From: Hymenopellis radicata
Lineage: Eukaryota; Basidiomycota; Agaricomycetes; Agaricales; Physalacriaceae
NCBI GenBank assembly: GCA_015501595.1
Contig: JADNRX010000932.1
Location: 1 to 17,799, forward strand
Length of the DNA stretch: 17,799 nt
Direction: 5' to 3'
In this document: positions 1 through 7,948 of the stretch, one piece after another
Position numbering within the stretch: the stretch's first letter is position 1
How the letters are laid out: each line of letters opens with the position of its first letter
The notes under the pieces: generated by a model
What the model saw: the letters and a program-made list of their open reading frames with translations, nothing else
Told to the model about the DNA's origin: nothing
The model's database searches: none
Made by a program: the position numbers and the translations under genes

Positions 1-848
1 CTTGAAATGACATCTTGCGTAGATAGCTCTGGGAGTGGGTAAACTGCATTGACGGGTTCCTTTCGAGGTGCGGCAGACAGTTCTTTCACTGGAGCTCCTT
101 CTTGTAGCGACGCGCTACTGTCCACCTCCTGAGGGGTGTCTGCTTGAAATTGTGAGGAGACTGTCACTGGAGAAGCGATGACAGACGAAGCCACGGAACC
201 CGTCAACACATCAAACGCGTACTTGAAAGCAACGCGATATCAGCATAGTGGACTCTACATGTGACGAAAATTTTGGCTTACGGTACGTGGCCTAGTTTGT
301 GACGAATACTGACTAGGAATGGCATGATACAGAGTGCCATAGGATATGGACCCATCATCGGCGTCACTTGTAAGCAGCAGAGGGCACGTCGCCGACGCGG
401 AATATTCGAGATAAGAATTGCTTTTGGGCCCAGGATTATCGTTAAACGTCACGGTATCGGGAGGTGAAACCGTCGTGAAAGAGCCAATGGGGGGAGCAGA
501 CATAAACCGATACGTAGCAGGACGAGCATCAGGAAACGTGGAATAGAAGAGGTCATCCTGCTCCTTCACCGTGCGTGCAAATAATGAGAGGTGTGAAAGT
601 TCAATAGATTCGAGCTACAGTGGAAAGCCAGGAGATATTAGTGCAAAGATACATCCTAGTGAGCAGCTGACTACCTGTGCGATGCTTTCAGAAAGGTAAT
701 TTGTACTGCGAAAGTCATCCTCCGAGGGGTACGATGAATCAGAAGATAGTGCGCTCGATGCGATGGTCGACACGTAAGAGTGAACAGCTCGGGATTCATC
801 ATCATAACAGTTAGATGCTTCCCGAAAGTCGTAACCAGAATTCAACAT
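1..848 (-). CDS. Unknown Ser/Thr-rich protein, spliced, partial at the left edge
   Basis: I do not recognise this protein. The proposed start is the ATG at 848. Exon 1 (848-675) joins in frame to exon 2 (614-282) across a 60-nt intron (615-674; ACTAA-type branch, TGTAG acceptor). Exon 2 joins in frame to exon 3 (221 to the edge) across another 60-nt intron (222-281; GTAAGC donor, AAG acceptor, the weakest junction). Exon 3 stays open for about 73 codons to position 1. The product is rich in Ser, Thr, Asp and Pro with no visible membrane segment or signal peptide, a composition often seen in disordered regulatory proteins. The DNA-binding or catalytic part, if any, would lie beyond the window. 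Splicing in frame over two introns supports a real gene; function is unassigned. Confidence 0.5.
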
Positions 849-1889
849 GAAACAACGTCAGCGTGTTGTGGGCGGATAGTTGCTATAAGCTCATGCATGT
901 TATAAATGGATCACAACGTAGAAGCGACCCTGAAAATTGCGCGCCTGATTGTCAAATGGGGTAGTAGCGTACTTGATGAGGAAACAAAGTGATGGCATGC
1001 GCGAAAGAACAAAGGCGGTGGCGTGGGACATTGATCACGGCATCAGTAAGAAGGGCGGCTTGCGTTCTTACCGCCACAACATAACCTTCCTCGAACGCGA
1101 ATGACTACAGTGCATCGCTATCACGATGATCAGCAATTGCTTGCAGTTGCATCATCAATATGAATAACATGTAGGCCTGTATGAACTCACATTTCTATTA
1201 CAAAGAAACCAATTCCGGCCTCACGTTCAAAAGGTTAGACCCAAAAAGAAGCACATATATATGCGTACGACCCAGATCCCATCCTCCGAACGGCATTCAC
1301 CGTAATCAAGTAAGACGAAGCCAATGTGGCAAAGCTACTGCCCTGTGATTTCCCTTGTCACGGACAGCTTACGTTCTGTCCAAAGTAACCCCATTTCCTA
1401 TTGGCTATCCACGTCCTTTACAAGGCAAGGACCAGGAAAGAGCACAGCTAGAACCTTTCAGTTCGATCAAGGTACTCCGCACCGGCGCGCGCAGCTCGAA
1501 CTGATTCACCGTCTTACTAGTCGACATCTACGCAAAGACAATGTGCTTCGTCCTCTACATAGCAGACGGATATTCGTGTGAGCACCAAGTCGTCAAAAAA
1601 ATACAGCGCGTACGTGTGTCCCATCAAGAATAAATCGAGACTGAATGTGTCGACCTTAGGTGGACTGTAACAAACGTTTCTGCAAGCATTCAGCCAGTCA
1701 TTTGGGACATAAGCATCCATGTGACAAGCTATGCATACAAATGTACGTTGTTGTACGCATGGCGGTTTATAGCGCTCATTCATTTCTAGAATGTCTGAGG
1801 AGCAAACAGTGGTATTCAACGAGCTCCCATATCGATGCAACACTTGCCTCCACCCAGCGACATAATCACCAGTACGCGCAAAGCATCTT
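849..1889. other. Intergenic stretch, no supported gene
   Basis: About 1 kb between the start of the left-edge gene and the end of the minus-strand paralogue. It holds only short open frames (1324-1581 plus, 1517-1843 minus) without recognisable domains or splice structure. A CCAAT-box-like sequence (CCTATTGGC, near 1397) and a TATA-like ATATATAT run near 1255 could be promoter elements, but no gene can be tied to them. Confidence 0.4.
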
Positions 1890-3317
1890 TTATGCCGCCT
1901 GTGGAATAGTACGGTTGGAAAGACGAATTCTTTTATAGTGCTGCAGTTGCTTGTACAGTTGCATATCCGAATGCCCGACTACTGTCATCCAACTCAAGCG
2001 TCTCATATCCTCCGACATACGCCTCCACGCCGAACGCAGCATGCGGAGCTCTATTGTACGATCCGCATTTTCATAAAGCGATGTAGGTTCGATGAACTCG
2101 CGTGTGGCGCATAAGTATCGAGGGCTCTTAAACATGTCGAGCTCCGTTTCGACCGTGGATGCACGGCATACACGAATAAACCATCTAAGGGACCAATACA
2201 ATGACCGACGACGAAGTCCCCAAGCCTTGTTTCGCATCGGATTGACATGCCGGTGCACAGTATGACCGGACAATAGGTAATCACAAGAAACGCGTACCTG
2301 CTAACGCAATGAAAATACCAAGACAGCCCACATGGGTACGCGGGTACCGAGGGTAAAATACATGTGGGGTGAACCGTAACCCAGGATCCACGGCATTCAC
2401 AGACACAGGTGCGCCGTCTTGAATATAAGTCGTAGTGATGAGACTCCTGCTGCCAGTGATAATGGCGTGCGGACAGGAGCGACGATGAAACCTAGGTGGG
2501 AGAGACGGGCGAATCGGTCGCAATAAAAACACACGCCACGCCAGGGGGATTGAAGTAGGTCGGATCATAATATGGGAAGACGGTGTGCGGATAAAACTGA
2601 TTAGCCAAGGTGGGGCCGGAAAGGGTATTCAAATGTTGATTTGACTCTGAATCAAGAATAGGTTTCGGAAAGAATAGGGCACGGTGATATTCATAAGGCA
2701 GCGTATACGTGTCCTGAAAGGTAGGCGGGGCCTCCAAAGCACGGGGATACCGAAATCCAAACGATGGGGCTGGAAGCACAACCGGAATCTCTGATGGTAT
2801 TGGACCATCGTCGACGGGACGTACCTTTCAAAGCATGGTGTGTTGGTTAGATGATACAGCGAGCGAAGTCTCAAGCTCACCACATTAGATGGCAAGGTTG
2901 ACCCAGTAATTTGGATTGGTGGATGCAGGCCATCGAGTGTATTCTGCACAGTCACACCGTACGGCTGTTCACCGCCTTAGTATGACATTCTAGAATGCGA
3001 TATCCTCGGACATTACCTGGCTCAACATCTCGAAGGTCCGCGACCAGATCAAATGCTCGATAAGCAACCCTAATGTACGTTACTCAGTAAACCTTGTCAA
3101 CGGCATCTAAAGTTACTTACCAGAGATGAATGCCTTGATGCAGGTGAAGAGGACCAGCGGTATCAAAGCAAGCAGCGAAGTTGCGCTTTTCAGCAGAAAT
3201 CTGCCTAACGACAGCGACGTGGAAGCGGTTGTTGATACAGATTTGATTTATGAAGGAAGGGACGGATGCTAAACGCCCCATGTTGTCAGTGTAAAGGAAA
3301 TGACCGAGTATCGGCAT
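1890..3317 (-). pseudogene. Frame-disrupted paralogue of the 3938-5263 gene (unknown family)
   Basis: A spliced gene is suggested. Exon 1 is 3317-3121. A 51-nt intron follows (3070-3120, GTAAGT donor, TTAG acceptor), then a 53-nt exon, then a 52-nt intron (2965-3016, TACTAAG branch, CAG acceptor). Downstream, homology to the plus-strand neighbour moves through overlapping frames at 2629-2955, 2492-2779, 2281-2568, 2051-2284 and 1890-2273. Shared blocks include TRLGDFVVG versus KRVGDFMVG, SPRYLCATREFIE versus GPRLLAVPREFVE, and an LRFTP/VRFTS block about 35 residues before the first. At least four single-base shifts are needed to keep the alignment, so as given the gene is broken. It could be a true pseudogene or an intact gene with sequence errors. 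No known domain is recognised. Confidence 0.4.
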
Positions 3318-3937
3318 ATAGCATAGTTCTATTGAGAGTTCGCCGCTCGTTCAATTGAATCAGCTAAAAGGTTGCCATGAGGAAAGAAGGAAAGTTACGT
3401 GAAGAATGCCACAACCATTTTATGGGGTACAAAGCTTTTTGAATGATGCACGCAGCGTCTATCGGAAGCCGAGAATATATCTAGAAATGTATTGTCTCAT
3501 GACGCGGAAGAGTTCACAGCGGCTTACGACCCGTCTAGGGCTTAGAAACATTGAGGTATACCATATTTATCATGGTATGAGACAATAATGACATAACAAT
3601 ATTAAGTACATACTTAGTATGTGAGGAGCCTCTATAATCTAGACAGTGTATAATGTTCCACTGTTCATTCACGGCAATCACATTAGTACAGCATGCATGT
3701 GTCCACAAGCCCGCCTCGTATTACTTGATTAGAACGTGATATAATTGATGGAATAGTCGTGAATAAATGCGGTAAAGTCTTCCATCAAACCTGACTTTCC
3801 TTTTTAGGCAACGTTGCATCTGTTCCTATACAAGTACTCATGTCAATGAGGCGGCTCTCGCTAAAAGCGCGCTGTTTTCATTTCCTGTGTGTATCTAATA
3901 GCATTCGCGCCGCACCTACCTTCACGCCCGGTACGAC
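3318..3937. promoter_or_regulatory. Divergent intergenic region between the two paralogues
   Basis: 620 bp separate the starts of two oppositely transcribed related genes, so it probably carries both promoters. It is AT-rich and holds a 98-bp inverted-repeat element (3490-3587) and a small perfect inverted repeat ACATAC-TTA-GTATGT at 3608-3622. A plus-strand 60-codon open frame at 3406-3588 overlaps the repeat element and shows no recognisable features. Confidence 0.4.
3490..3587. repeat. 98-bp element with 11-bp terminal inverted repeats, MITE-like
   Basis: TATTGTCTCAT at 3490-3500 is the exact reverse complement of ATGAGACAATA at 3577-3587. The element is flanked on both sides by the trinucleotide ATG (3487-3489 and 3588-3590), which could be a 3-bp target-site duplication. 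Next to the right arm lies a second inverted repeat, ATACCAT (3558-3564) and ATGGTAT (3572-3578). Size and structure fit a miniature inverted-repeat element or a hairpin-forming regulatory sequence. A single copy is not proof, and a 3-bp flank match can arise by chance. Confidence 0.4.
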
Positions 3938-5263
3938 ATGCCGATGAACGTTCTCCACTTACTCCACCCACTCACGCCGCGGAGTAAACAACGTCGGATT
4001 CCGAATGTGCGCCCACCGTTCGACAGTTCACGCATCATCGGACCTCAATGCCCTGTGCCGTCCAGGCTTTCCATACAAGTTGAGGTATGCATCCTTCAAT
4101 GGTATTGTATGCACCAGGTTAACGGTTCATTCTTCATAGACGAGCCGGCTAAGCTTCACTGACTACGACTTGAATGTAGTCGCCAGGATGCGAACTAGCA
4201 GCGAGGACACCTCCGACACGCAGTCCTTGGCTACTCAACACACGATGCTGACGGACAACACCACTTCCAGTACGACTGTCCTCAACTCATTCAGTCACAG
4301 TGTAACGCAACAATCGGGCCGCGCCCGTTATCGAGTGAGATTGCTTTACTCTCCTTCATGCGTAAGAGCTCAATGATTAGCAGGGAGAGACGGCTACAGA
4401 ACCTGTTGATGTTGAAGATGTATTTGCTGCGATTCGAACCGGTTGGACTATCCCAACTATGCCGTCGGCAAAAAACACCAATCTTCCGAACACGTATACC
4501 TGCGGACGACGTGGTCTGTGTTCCACCGAATGTCTCGCCGTCCCAAGAGCAGAGGATGCTCCAAAATCTCAGTTCTGTTTCTAACTATTCGTTACGCGAC
4601 CGATATCGGGAGCTGAAACCAGCCTACATACCCGCTGAATACCGATCCGCATATTCTCCACCTCTCATTTTTCGCCCTCCCACTGCAACATCCGACGTCT
4701 CCGCTCATCCAAGGCGCCCCGTGCCATCCGATTTTCGCATCCCTACTGCAAACGAAAATCGACCGGCTTCCTTAAAGCCGACGCACAGCAAATGGACATG
4801 CATCCCCATGGCTATGAACTGTCGGACTCGGGAAGTCCGCTTCACCTCGACTCCCCGTCATTTTGAGGGCGTCCCAGTCGATTTATCGTACTTCATTCAC
4901 ATCGAAACGGATACCATCATCCTAGCCCTGCTTGACACGCCTGTCAAAATTGGAATAGGCTTTCATGGGTATTGTGCCAAACGCGTGGGCGACTTCATGG
5001 TTGGTGGATACTTCACCTCGCTGCGCGGCATACACGTATTTATGCTCATGCAACGACCGACGTCGAGTCAACCATCTACCTTTATGGGCCCCCGTCTACT
5101 TGCCGTGCCGCGAGAATTTGTCGAGAATCCAGACAAGGTCTTGCCAACGTTCGATATTCAAGAAAGCCAACTCATAAACGCAGAATGGGGTCACGTTTAT
5201 AGAGGACGTCTGATGGAACGATTCGATGAGCTTCTGAATGCAGGTCTTGGATGCTTTATGTAA
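3938..5263 (+). CDS. Unknown family protein, about 410 aa, three exons
   Basis: I do not recognise the family. The proposed model is exon 1 3938-4084, a 55-nt intron (4085-4139, GTATGC donor, TTAAC branch, CATAG acceptor), exon 2 4140-4361, a 38-nt intron (4362-4399, GTAAGA donor, CTACAG acceptor) and exon 3 4400-5263. All exon lengths are multiples of three (147, 222, 864), giving about 410 residues. The second intron is shorter than the others here, so a single-base shift at that point is an alternative. The N-terminal half is Ser/Thr-rich. The C-terminal half is more ordered, with a hydrophobic strand block (TIILALLDTPVKIGIGFHGY) followed by KRVGDFMVGG and GPRLLAVPREFVE. The C-terminal half resembles the broken gene at 1890-3317, which argues that it is a real family. 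Confidence 0.5.
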
Positions 5264-5604
5264 ATCTACTCGCAAATTGCCATGTACTATGCTGTCTACG
5301 AAATATATGTTGGATAAGTATCACAGCACTCAAATGTAGAAACCCATTCGAATACCTTTTCATCCAAGGTAGGTAATTGTATTGGGTATGCATGTCGCGC
5401 TCGTGCATTACAGCAACTTTTCAGATGGCAAGTCAGTTGCAGTGAGAAATGGTGCGTCCACCATTGCGGTCGCCCCGCAAGTTACTCACCGCAGTCTACC
5501 TGTACCACAATATTACCCTAGTCTATGCAAGGCACAACCATGGGTTTTGTCTGAATAATCCTCTGTTTAAATTGAGTCAAAGCAGCCAATTCATACGAAA
5601 AACA
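5264..5604. other. Gap that should contain the Helitron 3' terminus
   Basis: This stretch lies between the stop of the plus-strand unknown gene and the stop of the minus-strand Helitron gene. A Helitron 3' end would show a GC-rich hairpin a few bases before CTRR. Two overlapping perfect hairpins occur at 5448-5480, but no CTRR followed by T was found at the expected distance, so the boundary is not called. Confidence 0.4.
5448..5480 (-). repeat. Two adjoining short hairpins, candidate Helitron subterminal structure
   Basis: On the plus strand, AATGGTG-CGTC-CACCATT (5448-5465) is a 7-bp stem with a 4-nt loop. TTGCGG-TCGCC-CCGCAA (5464/5465-5480) is a 6-bp stem with a 5-nt loop, sharing its first two bases with the previous arm. 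They sit about 125-155 bp beyond the stop codon of the Helitron gene, on the side where its 3' hairpin is expected. A CTGA occurs about 12 nt downstream on the minus strand but is followed by C rather than T. Confidence 0.35.
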
Positions 5605-6492
5605 CTATCCTTTGGTGTACAATGCAAAGTGGCACCTAAATCCGTTCTCCACAACAGCGTCCACATGCGAAATACGATGAAGCCCGCCATTCCTACGCTG
5701 ACCATCGTACTCGTACCAACATCCATCGATAAGCAAACGAGCGGTAAAATGATTCAATCCTAGGTATATGACTGCGGCCAACCTATACGCAACATGTTCA
5801 ACGCCGACGTCTACCACACACGACGCCGATACGTGAGCACCCGACATATCAGGACTATATTCCACACACATGACGGGAGGCGCTTCGTCGAGCGTCAGAA
5901 GTAGAGAAACCGGTTGTGTACAAGACTCTCCATGCGCCATCAATGTCATGTTGATCGTATTAACCGCAGTGGAACTTCGAAGAACAGCAGACCGAATGAA
6001 AACAGTCATCCATTCAGTCATGGATGCTCCCATCATTGTTGACCAGCTTGACCCAGCACGAACATCTTCATAGAAAGACGGCGCGCAAACAGTAGAAAGG
6101 GATGGAAGACCTGCAGTCGTAGACATTCGGCATCCAGCATCACAAGCAACAGTGACCGATACTCCATGCTTATACCCGCCAATTAACGCAGAAAGTAAGT
6201 CAGAGACCGCAGCCATCGTTAGTCCTCTGCGCGGGAATAACCCGGAATCGGCAGCATACAACACATCCCGCATGGTATCGCGTATATCGTCAAAAGGGCG
6301 GGACGCCTCTCCAGCCTGGGCAATCGGCACAACAGACCAGAGATCCAGCAATGTTGACATTAGTACAGAGCTCCTTCCCAAATCCACGCGTACATCCGGC
6401 GGCAGACATGCCTGAAGGTAATACAGGACCGTGAATACAGTATCATAGGCACAAGACCAGTCGCAAGCGTCCCAGCGACACCCAAAGAACAT
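5605..6492 (-). CDS. Helitron polyprotein segment 7: C-terminal USP-like cysteine protease domain
   Basis: This 295-codon frame continues the Helitron protein after a one-base shift near 6480. It opens with WDACDWSCAYDTVFTVLYYL, which has the look of a papain-fold Cys box with Cys14 as nucleophile. Near its end LGLNHFTARLL, then WYEYDGQ, matches the His box of ubiquitin-specific proteases (HxTAxxx...WYxxDD), giving His248 and Asp263 as the other triad members. The Cys-to-His distance of about 235 residues is short but possible for a compact USP or USPL1-like fold. CDAGC at 117-121 might be part of a metal site. The domain ends at the natural stop of the transposon gene. The likely activity is cleavage of ubiquitin or SUMO, or self-cleavage of the long polyprotein; this is inference from motifs only. 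Confidence 0.72.
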   Translation of the reverse strand: MFFGCRWDACDWSCAYDTVFTVLYYLQACLPPDVRVDLGRSSVLMSTLLDLWSVVPIAQAGEASRPFDDIRDTMRDVLYAADSGLFPRRGLTMAAVSDLLSALIGGYKHGVSVTVACDAGCRMSTTAGLPSLSTVCAPSFYEDVRAGSSWSTMMGASMTEWMTVFIRSAVLRSSTAVNTINMTLMAHGESCTQPVSLLLTLDEAPPVMCVEYSPDMSGAHVSASCVVDVGVEHVAYRLAAVIYLGLNHFTARLLIDGCWYEYDGQRRNGGLHRISHVDAVVENGFRCHFALYTKG

Positions 6493-7634
6493 GGGAAGTG
6501 ATGCAGAACTCCAACGATATGATCAGAGGAGAAGCCCGTGTTACGTAAACCAAAAGCACCCGTTTCTAGCGGACCGTTGTTCCGAGGTCGCTTGCTCCTT
6601 CGTTGACTACCAGCACTAGCGTCCTCAGGATCCACATCACTGTACCCACGCTTACTCCCACGAGAATCGACAGTCCCAAAAGATCTTGGGTCATTATCAG
6701 GTCGGTTTAAACCAAACCGTACACGTTTTCTTAATGACTCGTCTATGGATACATCATCAGCTCCGCGTTTTCTGTTCGTTTCGCCGGCAACCTCCACGGC
6801 ACCGTCACTCGATAGAAGTGTCGAAAAAACAGCATGCGTACCAGCTGCACACATATTTTCAGATGGATCACCGAACGGCACCCTACCAGCACTCTCTGTT
6901 CCGTTTTCGATGGCGTGTTTACGAGACGGCTTATTCGTTTTCTGCAAGGGTGCATTCAAAGAAGTATGTGCAGCAGACAGCGATACAGGCCGCGACTTCG
7001 TGATGCGTCTCTTCTTCGCCTGCTCCCCTTGTTCACCATTAGACCGTTTACGTTTACGGGAATTGGACAGAGTCGACTGCCTCGAATCATCGTCATTTTC
7101 GTCAGCCGTACTCTTATATGCAACCGGGTACGGTGTCACTGTTATCGGATCCTCTAACGCGCGAATAGCACCAGCGGATAGGCCAAACTTAATGCGAGTA
7201 TTAGCAGCCATCACGTTGAAACGTCGCATTTCGGCGGTCAAGTCGGCGGTCAGTGGCTTATTGAGCTGTTCCTTTCTTACTGGATGACGTATGAATAGTC
7301 CAGCTCGCGTTCTTGCCCGTGAGGCACCTACATACGCGGCCCAACCCCCTTCATGCAGAGATACCAATATCTCGTCCATGGTCTGACCCTGCGCGACGTG
7401 ACCCGTCATACAAAATCCGCCTTGAAATGGTAATTGATGTCTTGTTATAGTCCTCGTTATAGGATCGCCGTTCTCGTCAGGTATAGTACGCAGGAATGTC
7501 CATGTCGATGGTTCTATCGGAAAGCACCCAGGCGGGAGACCCTCCAATTGAAAAGACTTGTTCTTAAACTCGACAATGGCAGCGGTGGCAATGGTGTATC
7601 CGTATTGATCAACAGTAAGTTCCACATGTCGCAA
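6360..7634 (-). CDS. Helitron polyprotein segment 6: helicase C-terminal motifs and NLS-rich linker
   Basis: This segment carries the last conserved Pif1-family motifs: GFCMTGHVAQGQTMDE (motif V) at residues 73-88 and YVGASRARTRAGLFI (motif VI with the arginine finger) at 101-115. KPLTADLTAEMRRFN follows, a tail typical of fungal Helitron helicases. From about residue 180 the chain becomes low-complexity and strongly basic, with SRKRKRSNG, KKRR, NRKRGADD, RKRVRFG and RSKRPRNNG. These look like several nuclear localisation signals in a disordered linker joining the helicase to the C-terminal protease-like domain. The first residues (RHVELTVDQYGYTIATAAIV) continue segment 5 after a one-base shift near 7640. 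The end of this frame after about 6490 is out of frame with the protein. Confidence 0.88.
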   Translation of the reverse strand: MRHVELTVDQYGYTIATAAIVEFKNKSFQLEGLPPGCFPIEPSTWTFLRTIPDENGDPITRTITRHQLPFQGGFCMTGHVAQGQTMDEILVSLHEGGWAAYVGASRARTRAGLFIRHPVRKEQLNKPLTADLTAEMRRFNVMAANTRIKFGLSAGAIRALEDPITVTPYPVAYKSTADENDDDSRQSTLSNSRKRKRSNGEQGEQAKKRRITKSRPVSLSAAHTSLNAPLQKTNKPSRKHAIENGTESAGRVPFGDPSENMCAAGTHAVFSTLLSSDGAVEVAGETNRKRGADDVSIDESLRKRVRFGLNRPDNDPRSFGTVDSRGSKRGYSDVDPEDASAGSQRRSKRPRNNGPLETGAFGLRNTGFSSDHIVGVLHHFPCSLGVAGTLATGLVPMILYSRSCITFRHVCRRMYAWIWEGALY

Positions 7635-7948
7635 TATCCCTGAGCGCCGTTAGTGACTTTCAGATCAGTAGACAGGTTAACGCCACGCATGATCACGGGC
7701 ATCCCAATGTACATATGTAAGATGCCAGGCAATGAGTTGTCGGAGCTCAATGCTGATACATCCTTATTCAATAGCGCATATCTATCTTCCTTAGACAGCT
7801 GAATGCTAGACTTATCGATGATGTCTTGTGCGGCCACTGTAATAAGGTCCTTCTCGTTACAGTTTGATTTTGCTTTTATCGTGTTCATTGCGTGCCGCAG
7901 CGCGTTTTTTCCGCACGATGGCCACAGCCTTTTTCCGCGAACCTTCAC
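7514..7948 (-). CDS. Helitron polyprotein segment 5: helicase middle region
   Basis: This short frame bridges the two larger helicase segments. The real protein enters it near 7905 (NALRHAMNTIKAK), where the upstream frame runs into an A6 tract on the coding strand (T6 at 7905-7910), and leaves it near 7640 after VTNGAQG. It contains the Pif1/Helitron block GMPVIMRGVNLST...VTNGAQG, equivalent to the 'G-P-V-M-L-x-x-N-x...NG-x-x-G' region that precedes motif V in Pif1-family helicases. The shift at a homopolymer makes an indel error likely. No separate protein is proposed. Confidence 0.85.
   Translation of the reverse strand: MKVRGKRLWPSCGKNALRHAMNTIKAKSNCNEKDLITVAAQDIIDKSSIQLSKEDRYALLNKDVSALSSDNSLPGILHMYIGMPVIMRGVNLSTDLKVTNGAQGYCDMWNLLLINTDTPLPPLPLSSLRTSLFNWRVSRLGAFR

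Noticed and set aside
1324..1581. Plus-strand 85-codon frame
   Set aside because: Uses no recognisable motif and overlaps another unrelated frame on the opposite strand.
1517..1843. Minus-strand 108-codon frame with a TATAAAAG about 90 bp upstream, rich in cysteine
   Set aside because: No signal peptide, domain or splice support; lies in a stretch of unassigned DNA and could be chance.
3713..3745. ATTAG preceded by a possible host A, considered as the reverse-complement CTAA Helitron end
   Set aside because: No stable hairpin next to it, and the open unknown gene lies between it and the transposase.
1890..5263. Idea that the divergent pair is a basidiomycete HD1/HD2 mating-type locus
   Set aside because: The head-to-head layout fits, but neither protein shows a homeodomain recognition helix such as WFxNxR.
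6745..7287. Plus-strand 180-codon frame
   Set aside because: Exactly antisense to the basic linker and helicase end of the Helitron; explained as the shadow of that coding sequence.
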